DNA from: Planctomycetota bacterium
GTDB lineage: Bacteria; Planctomycetota; Brocadiia; JAJRTI01
Assembly: GCA_024278415.1 (NCBI GenBank)
Contig: JAJRTI010000411.1
Span: 1-14,313 of the forward strand
DNA length: 14,313 bases
Direction of reading: 5' to 3'
The notes under the pieces were generated by a model. It was not told the origin of the DNA, did no database searches, and was given only the letters and a program-made list of their open reading frames with translations. Made by a program: the position numbers and the translations under genes. How positions within the stretch are numbered: the stretch's first letter is position 1; each line of letters starts with the position of its first letter. Shown one piece after another: positions 1 through 7,447 of this stretch.

Positions 1-26
1 GGGTTGCGAGCTTCGCTCGCGAACCC
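1..26. repeat. Stem-loop with TTC triloop
   Basis: GGGTT (1-5) pairs with AACCC (22-26), and GCGAGC (6-11) pairs with GCTCGC (15-20) around a TTC loop, leaving one bulged G at 21. That gives an 11-bp stem. No T-tract follows, so it is not a standard intrinsic terminator. Confidence 0.6.
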
Positions 27-39
27 TGGGCTGGTTTAC

Positions 40-58
40 GGAAGCCCGTTGGGCTTCC
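40..58. repeat. Perfect 8-bp stem-loop
   Basis: GGAAGCCC (40-47) and GGGCTTCC (51-58) are perfect reverse complements around a GTT loop. The following bases are CAGAGG, not a T-run, so an intrinsic terminator is unlikely. With the hairpins at 1-26 and 144-154 it may belong to a dispersed REP-like element. Confidence 0.6.
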
Positions 59-143
59 CAGAGGCCGAACCCGCCCGGACCGGCCAAAGGCTCAGCCACG
101 TTTTCTGCGCATGGCTGTAGCACTTGGCTGAAATGTTACAAGT

Positions 144-154
144 GGGCTTCGCCC
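144..154. repeat. Short GC stem-loop with TTC triloop
   Basis: GGGC (144-147) and GCCC (151-154) pair around TTC, the same loop as in the hairpin at 1-26. The stem has only 4 bp and would not be notable alone. It is listed because three triloop hairpins fall within about 155 bases. Confidence 0.4.
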
Positions 155-173
155 GCAGCCCAATCATGAGATC

Positions 174-252
174 ATCCACAGATTTCACGGATTGCACAGA
201 TCAGAGGATATGTCCCCTGGCGCGCTCTGCGTAATCTGTGGGTGTCTGCGCC
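174..252. repeat. Imperfect CACAGATT-type inverted repeat
   Basis: The left arm (174-201) contains CCACAGATTTCACGGATTG and ends in CACAGAT. The right arm (226-252), read on the other strand, contains CCCACAGATTACGCAGA. The arms match imperfectly around a spacer of about 24 bases. Text of this type (CCACAGATTNCACAGATT and its complement) is, from memory, a frequent dispersed intergenic repeat in Bacteroidota and Planctomycetota/Verrucomicrobiota-type genomes; I cannot check that here. No transposase is present. It could be a MITE-like or REP-like element. Confidence 0.5.
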
Positions 253-329
253 CATTTGTGTTTCCGCTTGCTGCGGAGAACAGCGGCGCGGCAACGGAAC
301 GCGGCTTTCATTTTGCCTCGTATGTCGAG

Positions 330-1265
330 ATGTCCAGATCGCTGAGCAACCGTAGCCTTCGCACGCTACTGATTTCTCTTCCGCTGCTTGGTCTTGTGGC
401 GGTGAGCAAGCCGGTACCGAAGGAGCCGGGCGAGCGCACCGTTATGACGAGGGATGCGTTCTGGGTGGCCAAGACTCACAGCCCGGCCAAGTTTGATCTG
501 GTGATCCTCGGTGATTCGGCCGCATACTGTGGGCTGTCGCCGCGCGCCCTGTCCCGAAGCTTGCCCGGCTATCGCATACTCAATTTTGCTTACTCGGCGG
601 GAGGGCTCAATGGGGCGATGTTCCGTGCCGCCGAAGCCAAGCTGGACCCCAAGAGCACGCGCAAGTCGATCCTCCTCGCGGTCACGCCCTTGAGCCTGAC
701 GGCGCGCTCGATGGGCAATGGGAAGTTCCTGGCAGAGATGGGCAGGCCTCGTGAGTATATCTTCGAGAAGCTCCACCCCGCATTTGTGTGGGACTTGGTC
801 AAGCCGATCGGCCAACGGGAGATAGCGATAATGCTGGGGCTGCCGACGCCCGATGGGGACGACGCCACATACAGCGAATACCATGCGGATGGCTGGGTGG
901 CTGTCTCGGCGCGGCAGGTCTATCCCGACGCGTCTGTGCCGACCTATCGCAAGTTGTATTCTGAGGGCAAGGTTCTTCCCGCTCTGGTGCGTGGGTTGAT
1001 GGAACAGACCGCGGCTTGGACGAAGGCCGGCGTGAAAGTTTTCGGCGTGGCCTGTCCCCGCTCGCCGGAGGTGGCCGCGGTGGAGGCGGAATGCAGTGGG
1101 TTCGATCCGGTAGGTTTTGTCCGGGACTTTCGGCGGTCCGGAGGCATTTGGCTGCCAGTGGCTGGCGAGTATGAGAGCATCGACGGTGTTCATCTGTGCA
1201 TGCGCGATGCGCTTCGGTTCTCGGCGGATGTGGCCCAACAGATTGCGGCTTCGCTCCGGAAGTGA
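330..1265 (+). CDS. SGNH-fold acyltransferase-like protein, copy 1
   Basis: This is a 311-residue protein with one hydrophobic N-terminal segment (about residues 10-25), probably a signal anchor holding the rest in the periplasm. The motif LGDS puts a nucleophile at Ser63 (G61-D62-S63). Near the C-terminus, D285-G-V-H288 gives the Asp-x-x-His of SGNH/GDSL enzymes, so a full Ser-His-Asp triad appears present. Such proteins commonly partner an MBOAT protein, as AlgJ/AlgX partner AlgI or DltD partners DltB, and transfer or remove O-acyl groups on surface glycans; the MBOAT gene lies 210 bp downstream. I chose ATG 330 because the N-terminus then matches the paralogue at 2897 (both begin a few residues before L-R-T and a hydrophobic stretch). 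No good SD precedes it. The fold and periplasmic location are likely; the substrate, and whether it acts as transferase or esterase, are unknown. Confidence 0.75.
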   Translation: MSRSLSNRSLRTLLISLPLLGLVAVSKPVPKEPGERTVMTRDAFWVAKTHSPAKFDLVILGDSAAYCGLSPRALSRSLPGYRILNFAYSAGGLNGAMFRAAEAKLDPKSTRKSILLAVTPLSLTARSMGNGKFLAEMGRPREYIFEKLHPAFVWDLVKPIGQREIAIMLGLPTPDGDDATYSEYHADGWVAVSARQVYPDASVPTYRKLYSEGKVLPALVRGLMEQTAAWTKAGVKVFGVACPRSPEVAAVEAECSGFDPVGFVRDFRRSGGIWLPVAGEYESIDGVHLCMRDALRFSADVAQQIAASLRK

Positions 1266-1475
1266 AGGCGCCGGCTTGGGTTTCTTGGACGCATGCGGCG
1301 CTTGGCAGAGGCCTACCGATATGATCCTCGGTGTGATCCGAGAGGAGCGTCCATCGAAACTGTGGATAGTCGGTTGCGGCAAGCTTGGGGCCGTGAGTCT
1401 CTGTCCGGACGCCGCGAGATGAGGCGTCGGGGCAGGCCGTGCAGGTTCTGATGCGAGAAGTCACGCCCACACGAT
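1266..1475. other. 210-bp gap with a 6-bp stem-loop
   Basis: No credible gene is seen: short frames such as the one from ATG 1292 give arginine-rich, low-complexity peptides. GACGCC (1408-1413) and GGCGTC (1423-1428) form a 6-bp stem with a 9-base loop about 48 bases before the MBOAT start, without a T-tract. The gap is much longer than the 5 bp between the MBOAT and the second SGNH gene, so a secondary promoter or RNA control element could lie here, but I cannot identify one. Confidence 0.4.
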
Positions 1476-2891
1476 ATGCAGTTCAACTCACTCATCTTTC
1501 TGCTCTTCGCCACGGTCTTCTTCGGGCTCTGGCCTTTCACCAAGCGGAACTTGAACCTCCGATGGTTCTACTTGACGTTCGCCTCGTTTGTCTTCTACGG
1601 ATGGTGGGATTGGCGGTTCCTCTTTGTGATCGCAGGGAGTGGTCTGCTGGACTATGGCGCGGCCCTCGGCATGACCCGATGGCCCCAGCACAGGCGGTCG
1701 TTCCTCTGGGTATCCATCATCGGCAACGTGGGCTCATTGGCCGTGTTCAAGTACAGCGGGTTCGTGGCCGATACCCTGTCGGCCCTCGCCAAGGGCATGG
1801 GCTACGACCTCGCGTTGAGGACGGACCTCCCCGACTTTCTTCTGATACTGCCCGTGGGCATCAGCTTCTATACGTTCCAGTCTATGAGTTACACGATCGA
1901 CGTGTACAGGGGGGAACTGAAGCCGACGCGGAACATCCTCCACTTCTTCGCCTACTTGTCGATGTTCCCGCAACTCGTTGCTGGCCCGATTGTGCGGGCC
2001 CGCGACCTCTTGCCGCAATTGCGAGCGCCTGCACCGTGCGACGAGCCCAGGCAGTGGGAGGGGCTCCAACTCGTCGTGTTCGGGTTCTTCAAGAAAGTGG
2101 TCATCGCGGACAGCCTCGCCCCGCGGGTGAATGCGGCATTCGATGCCCCCACACTGTCCACCAGCTCGATCTTCTGGTGGGCCGCTGTCACCGCGTTCGC
2201 GTTCCAGATCTACTGCGACTTCAGCGGATACACCGACATTGCCCGGGGGCTGGCCAAGTGGATGGGCTACGATTTCCTCGACAACTTCAACCACCCGTAC
2301 ACCTCCACGTCCCTGCGCGAATTCTGGCAGCGCTGGCACATATCGCTGTCGAGTTGGTTCCGCGACTACGTGTATATCCCCCTCGGAGGATCGCGCACGA
2401 CCCCGTGTCGGATGTACGTGAATATTTGGATTACGATGGTGGTCTCGGGGTTGTGGCACGGGGCTCAGTGGCACTTTGTCATGTGGGGGGCGGCGCATGC
2501 GCTCCTGTACAGCCTCGAACGCGCGACGAAGTGGCCGGATCGTCTGAAGCAACTGCCGGGCGGCCGGCTCTTGGCCGCGTTTCTGGTCATCGTTCAAGTG
2601 TGGATCTGTTGGGTGTTTTTCAGAGCCACCAGCTTTGGCCAGGCCCTCTACATCCTGAAGTGCATGTTCGCGTTCACCGGGGGGCTGGGCACGGGCCTTG
2701 GCGGCAGGGCCACTTTGGCGCTCTCCCTGATTGTGCTCCGCGAGCTATACGTCTTCTGTGGGTTTAGACCGAGGGTGATTCGGAGCGCCGCGTTACGCAA
2801 TGTGTTGTGGCCTGTCATCCTTTCGGTCATGATTGTCGCCTGTGTATACTTGCGCGGGCAGGGCAGTGAGTTTATTTATTTTGCATTCTAG
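1476..2891 (+). CDS. AlgI-like MBOAT O-acyltransferase
   Basis: This 471-residue multi-spanning membrane protein is the usual length for AlgI. Clear membrane-bound O-acyltransferase (MBOAT) landmarks occur in order: FYTFQSMSYTIDVYRG, FPQLVAGPIVR, QIYCDFSGYTDIARG, then FWQRWHISLSSWFRDYVYIPLGG-type text with His288, and SGLWHGA with His328, the position of the catalytic histidine in AlgI/DltB proteins. Family members carry an acyl group, usually acetyl, across the membrane to a periplasmic partner that modifies an exopolysaccharide or wall polymer. The SGNH genes on both sides are the likely partners. The start is the ATG in front of QFNSLIFLLF, a typical AlgI N-terminus; no strong SD is seen. 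The family call is very secure. The acceptor glycan is unknown, and alginate is not implied because no alginate synthesis genes are present. Confidence 0.93.
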   Translation: MQFNSLIFLLFATVFFGLWPFTKRNLNLRWFYLTFASFVFYGWWDWRFLFVIAGSGLLDYGAALGMTRWPQHRRSFLWVSIIGNVGSLAVFKYSGFVADTLSALAKGMGYDLALRTDLPDFLLILPVGISFYTFQSMSYTIDVYRGELKPTRNILHFFAYLSMFPQLVAGPIVRARDLLPQLRAPAPCDEPRQWEGLQLVVFGFFKKVVIADSLAPRVNAAFDAPTLSTSSIFWWAAVTAFAFQIYCDFSGYTDIARGLAKWMGYDFLDNFNHPYTSTSLREFWQRWHISLSSWFRDYVYIPLGGSRTTPCRMYVNIWITMVVSGLWHGAQWHFVMWGAAHALLYSLERATKWPDRLKQLPGGRLLAAFLVIVQVWICWVFFRATSFGQALYILKCMFAFTGGLGTGLGGRATLALSLIVLRELYVFCGFRPRVIRSAALRNVLWPVILSVMIVACVYLRGQGSEFIYFAF

Positions 2892-2896
2892 CTGTC

Positions 2897-3817
2897 ATGT
2901 TTGACAACCGTTGTCTTCGCACGGCGTTCGTCGCCGTGCCGATGCTGTGTTTCGTCGCGGTCACCAAGCCGCCGCCGGAGGTGCCGGCCGAGCAGACGAG
3001 GCTGAGCGCTGGGCTTTTCTGGATTCTGAAGACCCACAGCCCCCCCCAGTTCGATCTGGTCATCTTGGGTGACTCGAGCGGCTTGAACGCGCTGTCGTCT
3101 CGGGATATCCGCCGCATCTTGCCCGACTACCGAACGTTGAACTTCGCCTATCAAGGCGGCCGGCTGAACCCTGAGATCTATCGAGCCGCCGAGGCGAAAT
3201 TCGATCCTGCGAGCCGCAAGAAGACGATCCTAATCGCCGTCTCGCCGCGGCCACTCGCGCTGGCGGCCATGGGCAACCCCAAGTTTGCCATCGAGAAGGC
3301 CCGGCCCCGGGAGCACATCTTTGAGATGCGCCATCCCTGGTTCTTCTGGGATCTCCTCAAGCCCGTCGGCTGGCGCGAAATGACCATCCTGAAAAGCGGG
3401 GACAACGACCTCCAGGACTCGGCGTACGTCGAATACCACGAGGATGGCTGGAAGGCGGTCTCGCACCACCCGAACTCGAACCTGCTGCTGGCCGGATACA
3501 GACGCTTCTTCTCTGAATACAAGGTTTCGGATTCGGTCGTGAAGGCCATGGTGTCCCAAACGCGCGATTGGACGAGCCGTGGGATACGAGTCTTTGCCGT
3601 CTTGTGTCCGAAATCTGAGGGCATCCGCGCTCTCGAAACTGAACTTGGCGGTTTTGACGAGCGGGCGGTTCGGGGCGCGTTTGAGAAGGCCGGAGGGATC
3701 TGGCTGGTTCCTCGCGGCCAGTATCAGCTTGTGGATGGCGTGCATCTAGATATGCGCTCCGCGATGCGCTTTTCGAGAGACGTGGCCAAACTCATCAAGG
3801 CGCATGTGGCGCCGTGA
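2897..3817 (+). CDS. SGNH-fold acyltransferase-like protein, copy 2
   Basis: This 306-residue paralogue of the protein at 330 has the same plan: N-terminal hydrophobic anchor (about residues 8-22), conserved KTHSP-x2-FDLVILGDS with Ser60, and D280-G-V-H283 near the end. By hand alignment, 46 of 75 residues are identical over residues 41-115 against 44-118 of copy 1, without a gap. The first residues after the nucleophile differ completely (SGLNA here, AAYCG there). The ATG lies 5 bp after the MBOAT stop with no visible SD, so translation is probably coupled to the MBOAT gene. It is likely the direct periplasmic partner of that MBOAT. A C8 run at 3040-3047 (Ser-Pro-Pro-Gln) lies early in the frame. 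Substrate and exact reaction are inferred only from context. Confidence 0.75.
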   Translation: MFDNRCLRTAFVAVPMLCFVAVTKPPPEVPAEQTRLSAGLFWILKTHSPPQFDLVILGDSSGLNALSSRDIRRILPDYRTLNFAYQGGRLNPEIYRAAEAKFDPASRKKTILIAVSPRPLALAAMGNPKFAIEKARPREHIFEMRHPWFFWDLLKPVGWREMTILKSGDNDLQDSAYVEYHEDGWKAVSHHPNSNLLLAGYRRFFSEYKVSDSVVKAMVSQTRDWTSRGIRVFAVLCPKSEGIRALETELGGFDERAVRGAFEKAGGIWLVPRGQYQLVDGVHLDMRSAMRFSRDVAKLIKAHVAP

Positions 3818-3844
3818 CGGCCGGCCAGCATCGAGTGACCCCTG

Positions 3845-5068
3845 ATGACTGATTTCTTCCGACGCGCGTATCACGCGGCCCAGCGAGCGCGTGACCGGTC
3901 GCTTTTCCGATGGGTCGAATTGCCTTTGCGCGCGCGTGCCTCTCGGCGGAGATTGGAGGAGGGCCTCCAGGAGGGGCGCTTGCCCCGGATCGCCTTTGTG
4001 AAGCAAGACGTCCAAGACGACCTGTACTGCTGCGCGCCGGACGCGTCGGCCAGAGAGGTGGTCTGTTCGACGCTGATGCGTACGGGGCCAGTGGCCCTCT
4101 TCACCCGGCTCGGCGCGGTCTGCCATCTCGTTCAGACTGAGCCGGACCCCGAATGCAGCATTTGGCAGCAGCGTTGGACGGAGCAGCGATGGACCCCGCT
4201 CAGCCAGAATGAAGCTCTGAAGGAGCGAGTTCCTGGCCGGTCCTACGGCCAGAGCGACTACAGCGTTTCCGCGGAGGACGTGGACTGGGCGCGGTACGAC
4301 ATCGTGGTCAGCGTGGACGTGTCCGTGCCCGCGAGGATTACGCAAAGGTACCCGCAGGTCGCGTGGTGTTACTACGTCAGGGAGCCGCGCACGAGCGCCT
4401 ATCCTCGATCCATGGAGGCGCCCATCGATGGCCAGGATCTCTTCCTCAACCAAAGATTTCGTGTGGTGCGGCGCTGGCCTCGGGTGGCGAAGCATGAGGT
4501 GGAGTTCCCGTACTATTTCCAATACGTGGGTTGTTTCCATGAACTGCTCTCACTGGAGCCAGACGATGATTCCCGGCGAGGGGTGTTCCTGGAGCATCAT
4601 ACGCCACAGCACATGACGCAAGCGCAAATGCGGCAACTGGAGCAACTGGGCCCCGTGGAATGCACGGCGAACAGAACCGGCGGCAGTGAGTCCGGTTTCT
4701 CCGATGGGATGGAGAAGAGCCGGATGACGACAGAAGAGATCCTTCGAGGGCTGATGAGGAGCAAGTACTTCGTCAAGTGTGGCGGAAGAAGCGTTTGGGG
4801 GAATGCCATGGTAGAAGCCATTGCCGCAGGGTGCCTTGCCATTGGAGATCCCAAGTTGCACGGCCACGGATTCATCTATTCCAAGCACACGTCGGCATCA
4901 TCCTTCGATGAAGTCATCAGGAGACTTGAAGCCTTTGAGGCCGACCCCAGGCTTTACGAAAGAGAAGTCACTCGACAGAGACGCATGTTGGACTATCTCT
5001 GCTTCGTGAGACCGTCGCGGGAACTCTTCGAAAAGGCCAGCCGCGCAGTGGCCGATAAGAGTGGCTGA
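3845..5068 (+). CDS. Putative GT-B-fold glycosyltransferase
   Basis: The 407-residue soluble protein has no signal peptide. The C-terminal part contains GNAMVEAIAAGCLAIGDP with Glu324, which resembles the nucleotide-sugar binding motif of GT-B glycosyltransferases (families GT1/GT4: a conserved Glu in an E-A-x-A-x-G setting followed by a short strand). A C-terminal helical tail of about 60 residues, also typical of GT-B enzymes, follows. The N-terminal half is basic (residues 1-45 are rich in Arg) and may sit at the membrane; it matches no family I recognise. The gene starts 27 bp after the second SGNH gene without a clear SD and precedes the GT-C gene by 55 bp, consistent with one operon. 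Donor and acceptor cannot be told. The glycosyltransferase call is moderately secure; the family number is not. Confidence 0.6.
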   Translation: MTDFFRRAYHAAQRARDRSLFRWVELPLRARASRRRLEEGLQEGRLPRIAFVKQDVQDDLYCCAPDASAREVVCSTLMRTGPVALFTRLGAVCHLVQTEPDPECSIWQQRWTEQRWTPLSQNEALKERVPGRSYGQSDYSVSAEDVDWARYDIVVSVDVSVPARITQRYPQVAWCYYVREPRTSAYPRSMEAPIDGQDLFLNQRFRVVRRWPRVAKHEVEFPYYFQYVGCFHELLSLEPDDDSRRGVFLEHHTPQHMTQAQMRQLEQLGPVECTANRTGGSESGFSDGMEKSRMTTEEILRGLMRSKYFVKCGGRSVWGNAMVEAIAAGCLAIGDPKLHGHGFIYSKHTSASSFDEVIRRLEAFEADPRLYEREVTRQRRMLDYLCFVRPSRELFEKASRAVADKSG

Positions 5069-5123
5069 TGGGCCCGTGGCGTCACGCGGCGCCCGTCTGA
5101 GCCTGGAGAACCTGACATAGCCT

Positions 5124-6722
5124 ATGGCCTCCTCTCGCCCCACCACGTCAAGAATCCTGCTCGCCCTGGCGATTGTCACCGGGGGGGGTATGCTCGCGTA
5201 CCTCCACGGCCGCCATGGTTGGGCAGCGAGCATCGCCCCCGACAGTAGTTCGTATCACTACTTGGCCGTGAACATGCTGGCCGGCAGGGGATACTATGAT
5301 GGCCCTGTGGGAGACTTGGCGGACTATGATCAAGCGACCCAGCGGTTGTTCCGCCGGCCCGTCAAGGAGAAGCCTGTTCGCCCCACCATCGTGAGGACTC
5401 CGGGCTATGCGCTGTTCCTGGCCGCGATCTATTCGCTGCACGGTGTTGCGCCCGATGTGGTCGTTCGGTACCAACTCCTTCTTGTGGCGTTAGTGGGTAT
5501 GCTGATGGTATGGACGGGATGGAGAATGTGGGGATGGACGGGGTGTTTCTGTGGATTGATGGCCGTTTTCTGCTATGGCATGAATCGTGACGCGTCTTAT
5601 CCTTGCACTCAGATTCTCACCGAATGCCTGGCGACCTTCCTCCTGACGGCTTCATTTGCCTCAGCCGCCTGGGCGCGTCGGGGGGGGATTCTCCGAGACG
5701 GCCTGGCCGGCTTCCTTATGATACTGGCCATTTTGACCCGCCCGGGCCTCCTCTTTGTGGGGCTCGTGTATGGAGCCCACTTGCTGTGGCCGCTGGGAAA
5801 GGCTTCCCTGAAGCGCGCCGCCGCATTCGCCTGCCCATGCATTCTCGGGCTGGCGATTTGGGCGAGCTTCGCATCCTACCAAGCCGGCCGACTTGTCGTT
5901 CTCACCCAGTCTGGAAAGGCCGCTATCTTGGCCGGCCTCGACCCGAGAGGCGTGGCCCGCCTGCAAGGCCGCGATGCGCCAGAAATCGAGCAGAAATCGC
6001 TGGAGGATTTCTGGCGCAGTTTTTCCGCCGACCCTGACCTCAAGGGCAGCATTCCGCTCCAGATACGGCGAATCCCCAGCCGGTGGCGCGAGGTGGCGGC
6101 GATCGAGCGGGCAAAACTCAAAGCTGCTACGGACCTCCTGCCTCGAAGTCTCTGGGCTTGCATGCTCGCCGGTGTCGCGCTTGCCAGCTCCCTCGGTCTG
6201 GTCTACACACGTCCCCAAGGGCCTCAACGCGTAGCTGCGGTGATCGTAGCGTTTAGAGGCATCCCGGGTTCGGCAGTAGTCGCCAAAGTGGCGTGGCTAT
6301 TGATCGCCACTGTGTTAGGGGTGATCCTGTTGGGATTCAGCTCGACCTCCTTGCAAGGCCTCTTGCTTGTGTGTGGGCTTTGCTTTGGGTGGCGAATCCG
6401 GAGGTGTGGGAGCGTTCCGGAACCCGAAATGCAGAACGTCTGCCGGGGCCCCGGTTGGGTCAACGCCTGGCTCTGGGGGTTGGTCTTGATGATCTTGATC
6501 TCATTCGGGATTCACCGATTCACAAGGCCCTTCCTCCCCGTCCTGTACCTTTGTGCGGCCATGGCCGTGCCCCTTCTTGTCTGCCTGCTGTTGGCATTAG
6601 TCAACGCCGAGATTGATGTTCGAGGCAGAATCAGATTCGTCTTTGCCCAGCGGATAAGCGATATTGCCATGCGATTCCAAAACACACCCCCTGTTGGGCC
6701 TGCGTCAAGGAGCCAAGAATGA
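5124..6722 (+). CDS. GT-C membrane glycosyltransferase, ArnT/PMT-like
   Basis: The 532-residue protein has many hydrophobic segments, the first at about residues 9-25. After it comes APDSSSYHYLAVNMLAGRGY with Asp40, the first-loop acidic position typical of GT-C enzymes. Further family-like text is RTPGYALFLAAIYSLHG, ILTECLATFLLT (Glu167) and ILTRPGLLF. Such enzymes take a sugar from a polyprenyl-phosphate carrier and add it to a lipid, glycan or protein on the periplasmic side. The next gene, overlapping by 4 bp, encodes the kind of synthase that makes this donor, which strongly supports the role. The distal half is divergent and I could not assign a subfamily. Two G8 runs (5181-5188 and 5680-5687) lie in the first 190 codons. 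GGAGA at 5105-5109 is a rather distant SD for ATG 5124. Confidence 0.8.
   Translation: MASSRPTTSRILLALAIVTGGGMLAYLHGRHGWAASIAPDSSSYHYLAVNMLAGRGYYDGPVGDLADYDQATQRLFRRPVKEKPVRPTIVRTPGYALFLAAIYSLHGVAPDVVVRYQLLLVALVGMLMVWTGWRMWGWTGCFCGLMAVFCYGMNRDASYPCTQILTECLATFLLTASFASAAWARRGGILRDGLAGFLMILAILTRPGLLFVGLVYGAHLLWPLGKASLKRAAAFACPCILGLAIWASFASYQAGRLVVLTQSGKAAILAGLDPRGVARLQGRDAPEIEQKSLEDFWRSFSADPDLKGSIPLQIRRIPSRWREVAAIERAKLKAATDLLPRSLWACMLAGVALASSLGLVYTRPQGPQRVAAVIVAFRGIPGSAVVAKVAWLLIATVLGVILLGFSSTSLQGLLLVCGLCFGWRIRRCGSVPEPEMQNVCRGPGWVNAWLWGLVLMILISFGIHRFTRPFLPVLYLCAAMAVPLLVCLLLALVNAEIDVRGRIRFVFAQRISDIAMRFQNTPPVGPASRSQE
6707..6712 (+). promoter_or_regulatory. Strong SD inside the GT-C gene end
   Basis: AAGGAG lies six bases before ATG 6719 and inside the last codons of the GT-C gene. 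It fixes the start of the GT2 synthase and shows that the two genes are translated from one message with overlapping ends (ATGA). Confidence 0.8.
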
Positions 6723-7447
6723 AGCTTAGCGTCATTGTGCCAGCTTACAACGAGGCCGCAACAGTCCGGGAAGTTCTCGACCGCGTCTCCGCCGTCGAAC
6801 TGCCTCCTGACACAACGATGGAGATGATCGTTGTGGATGATGGGTCTGTGGATGGGACTCGCGAAATCATCGAGGAGTACGGCCGCAGTGGCGCTGCCAA
6901 GGTCCATGCTTCGCCGATCAATCTCGGGAAGGGCGCGGCGGTGAGATTGGGCTTCTCTTTGGCAACGGGCGACATTGTCATCGTGCAAGACGCAGACCTT
7001 GAACTCGACCCCGAACAATATCCTGAACTCATCAAGCCTATCGTTGACGGGCAAGCGGATGTCGTCTATGGTTCCAGGTTTCTCAGGGGAAAAGGCGGGT
7101 CCGCGCTGAGCAACCTGGCCAATCGTTTCCTGACGACCCTCACGAACGTGCTCTATGGCAGCAGACTGACGGACATGGAGACGTGCTACAAGGTGATACG
7201 CCGTGATGTTCTCGATCATATTCGCCTGCGAAGTGCGCGGTTTGAATTCGAGCCTGAAATCACAGCCGTACTCCTGAGGCTCGGATACCAGATCGCGGAA
7301 GTGCCCGTTCGGTACCGTCCGCGCACAGCCGAGCAAGGCAAGAAGATCGGAGCCTGGGATGGCCTACTGGCTATCATGACGCTCCTGCGGTACAGATGGC
7401 TCAAGATCGACGCTCTGCGTGCGCCATCTGCTCGCGCATGCAAGTGA
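6719..7447 (+). CDS. Polyprenyl-phosphate glycosyltransferase (GT2, DPM1/GtrB type)
   Basis: The 242-residue cytoplasmic protein moves a hexose or related sugar from a nucleotide donor to polyprenyl phosphate. It is a canonical GT2: LSVIVPAYNEAATV at the N-terminus, VVDDGSVDGT with Asp40/Asp41, NLGKGAAVRLGF, the metal-binding QDADLELDP with Asp91 and Asp93, YGSRFLRG, TDMETCYKVIRR and FEFEPEITA. These follow the dolichol-phosphate-mannose synthase pattern closely. There is no C-terminal membrane pair as in GtrB/ArnC, so it is the short soluble DPM1-like form. Its start overlaps the GT-C stop by 4 bp, and the two enzymes very probably form a donor/transferase pair. The sugar (mannose, glucose, arabinose or other) cannot be read from the sequence. 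Confidence 0.93.
   Translation: MKLSVIVPAYNEAATVREVLDRVSAVELPPDTTMEMIVVDDGSVDGTREIIEEYGRSGAAKVHASPINLGKGAAVRLGFSLATGDIVIVQDADLELDPEQYPELIKPIVDGQADVVYGSRFLRGKGGSALSNLANRFLTTLTNVLYGSRLTDMETCYKVIRRDVLDHIRLRSARFEFEPEITAVLLRLGYQIAEVPVRYRPRTAEQGKKIGAWDGLLAIMTLLRYRWLKIDALRAPSARACK

Larger units (their letters stand above)
1..329. other. Non-coding left edge with hairpins and repeat
   Basis: I see no convincing gene here. Frame 1 is open from base 1 to a TAG at 118-120 and could be the last 39 codons of an upstream gene, but the peptide is not recognisable and the stretch is full of hairpins. An open frame also runs into the first SGNH gene from a TTG at 192, but it crosses the inverted repeat at 174-252 and its 46 extra residues do not resemble the paralogue at 2897, so I treat them as untranslated. 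No promoter can be picked out with confidence, although the promoter for the downstream operon would be expected here. Confidence 0.6.

Noticed and set aside
40..58. Intrinsic terminator for an upstream gene
   Set aside because: The stem is strong, but no T-run follows and no upstream gene is established.
1734..2597. Open frame of 287 codons on the - strand
   Set aside because: It is opposite the MBOAT gene, which has clear family motifs. The translated text has no hydrophobic or domain signal.
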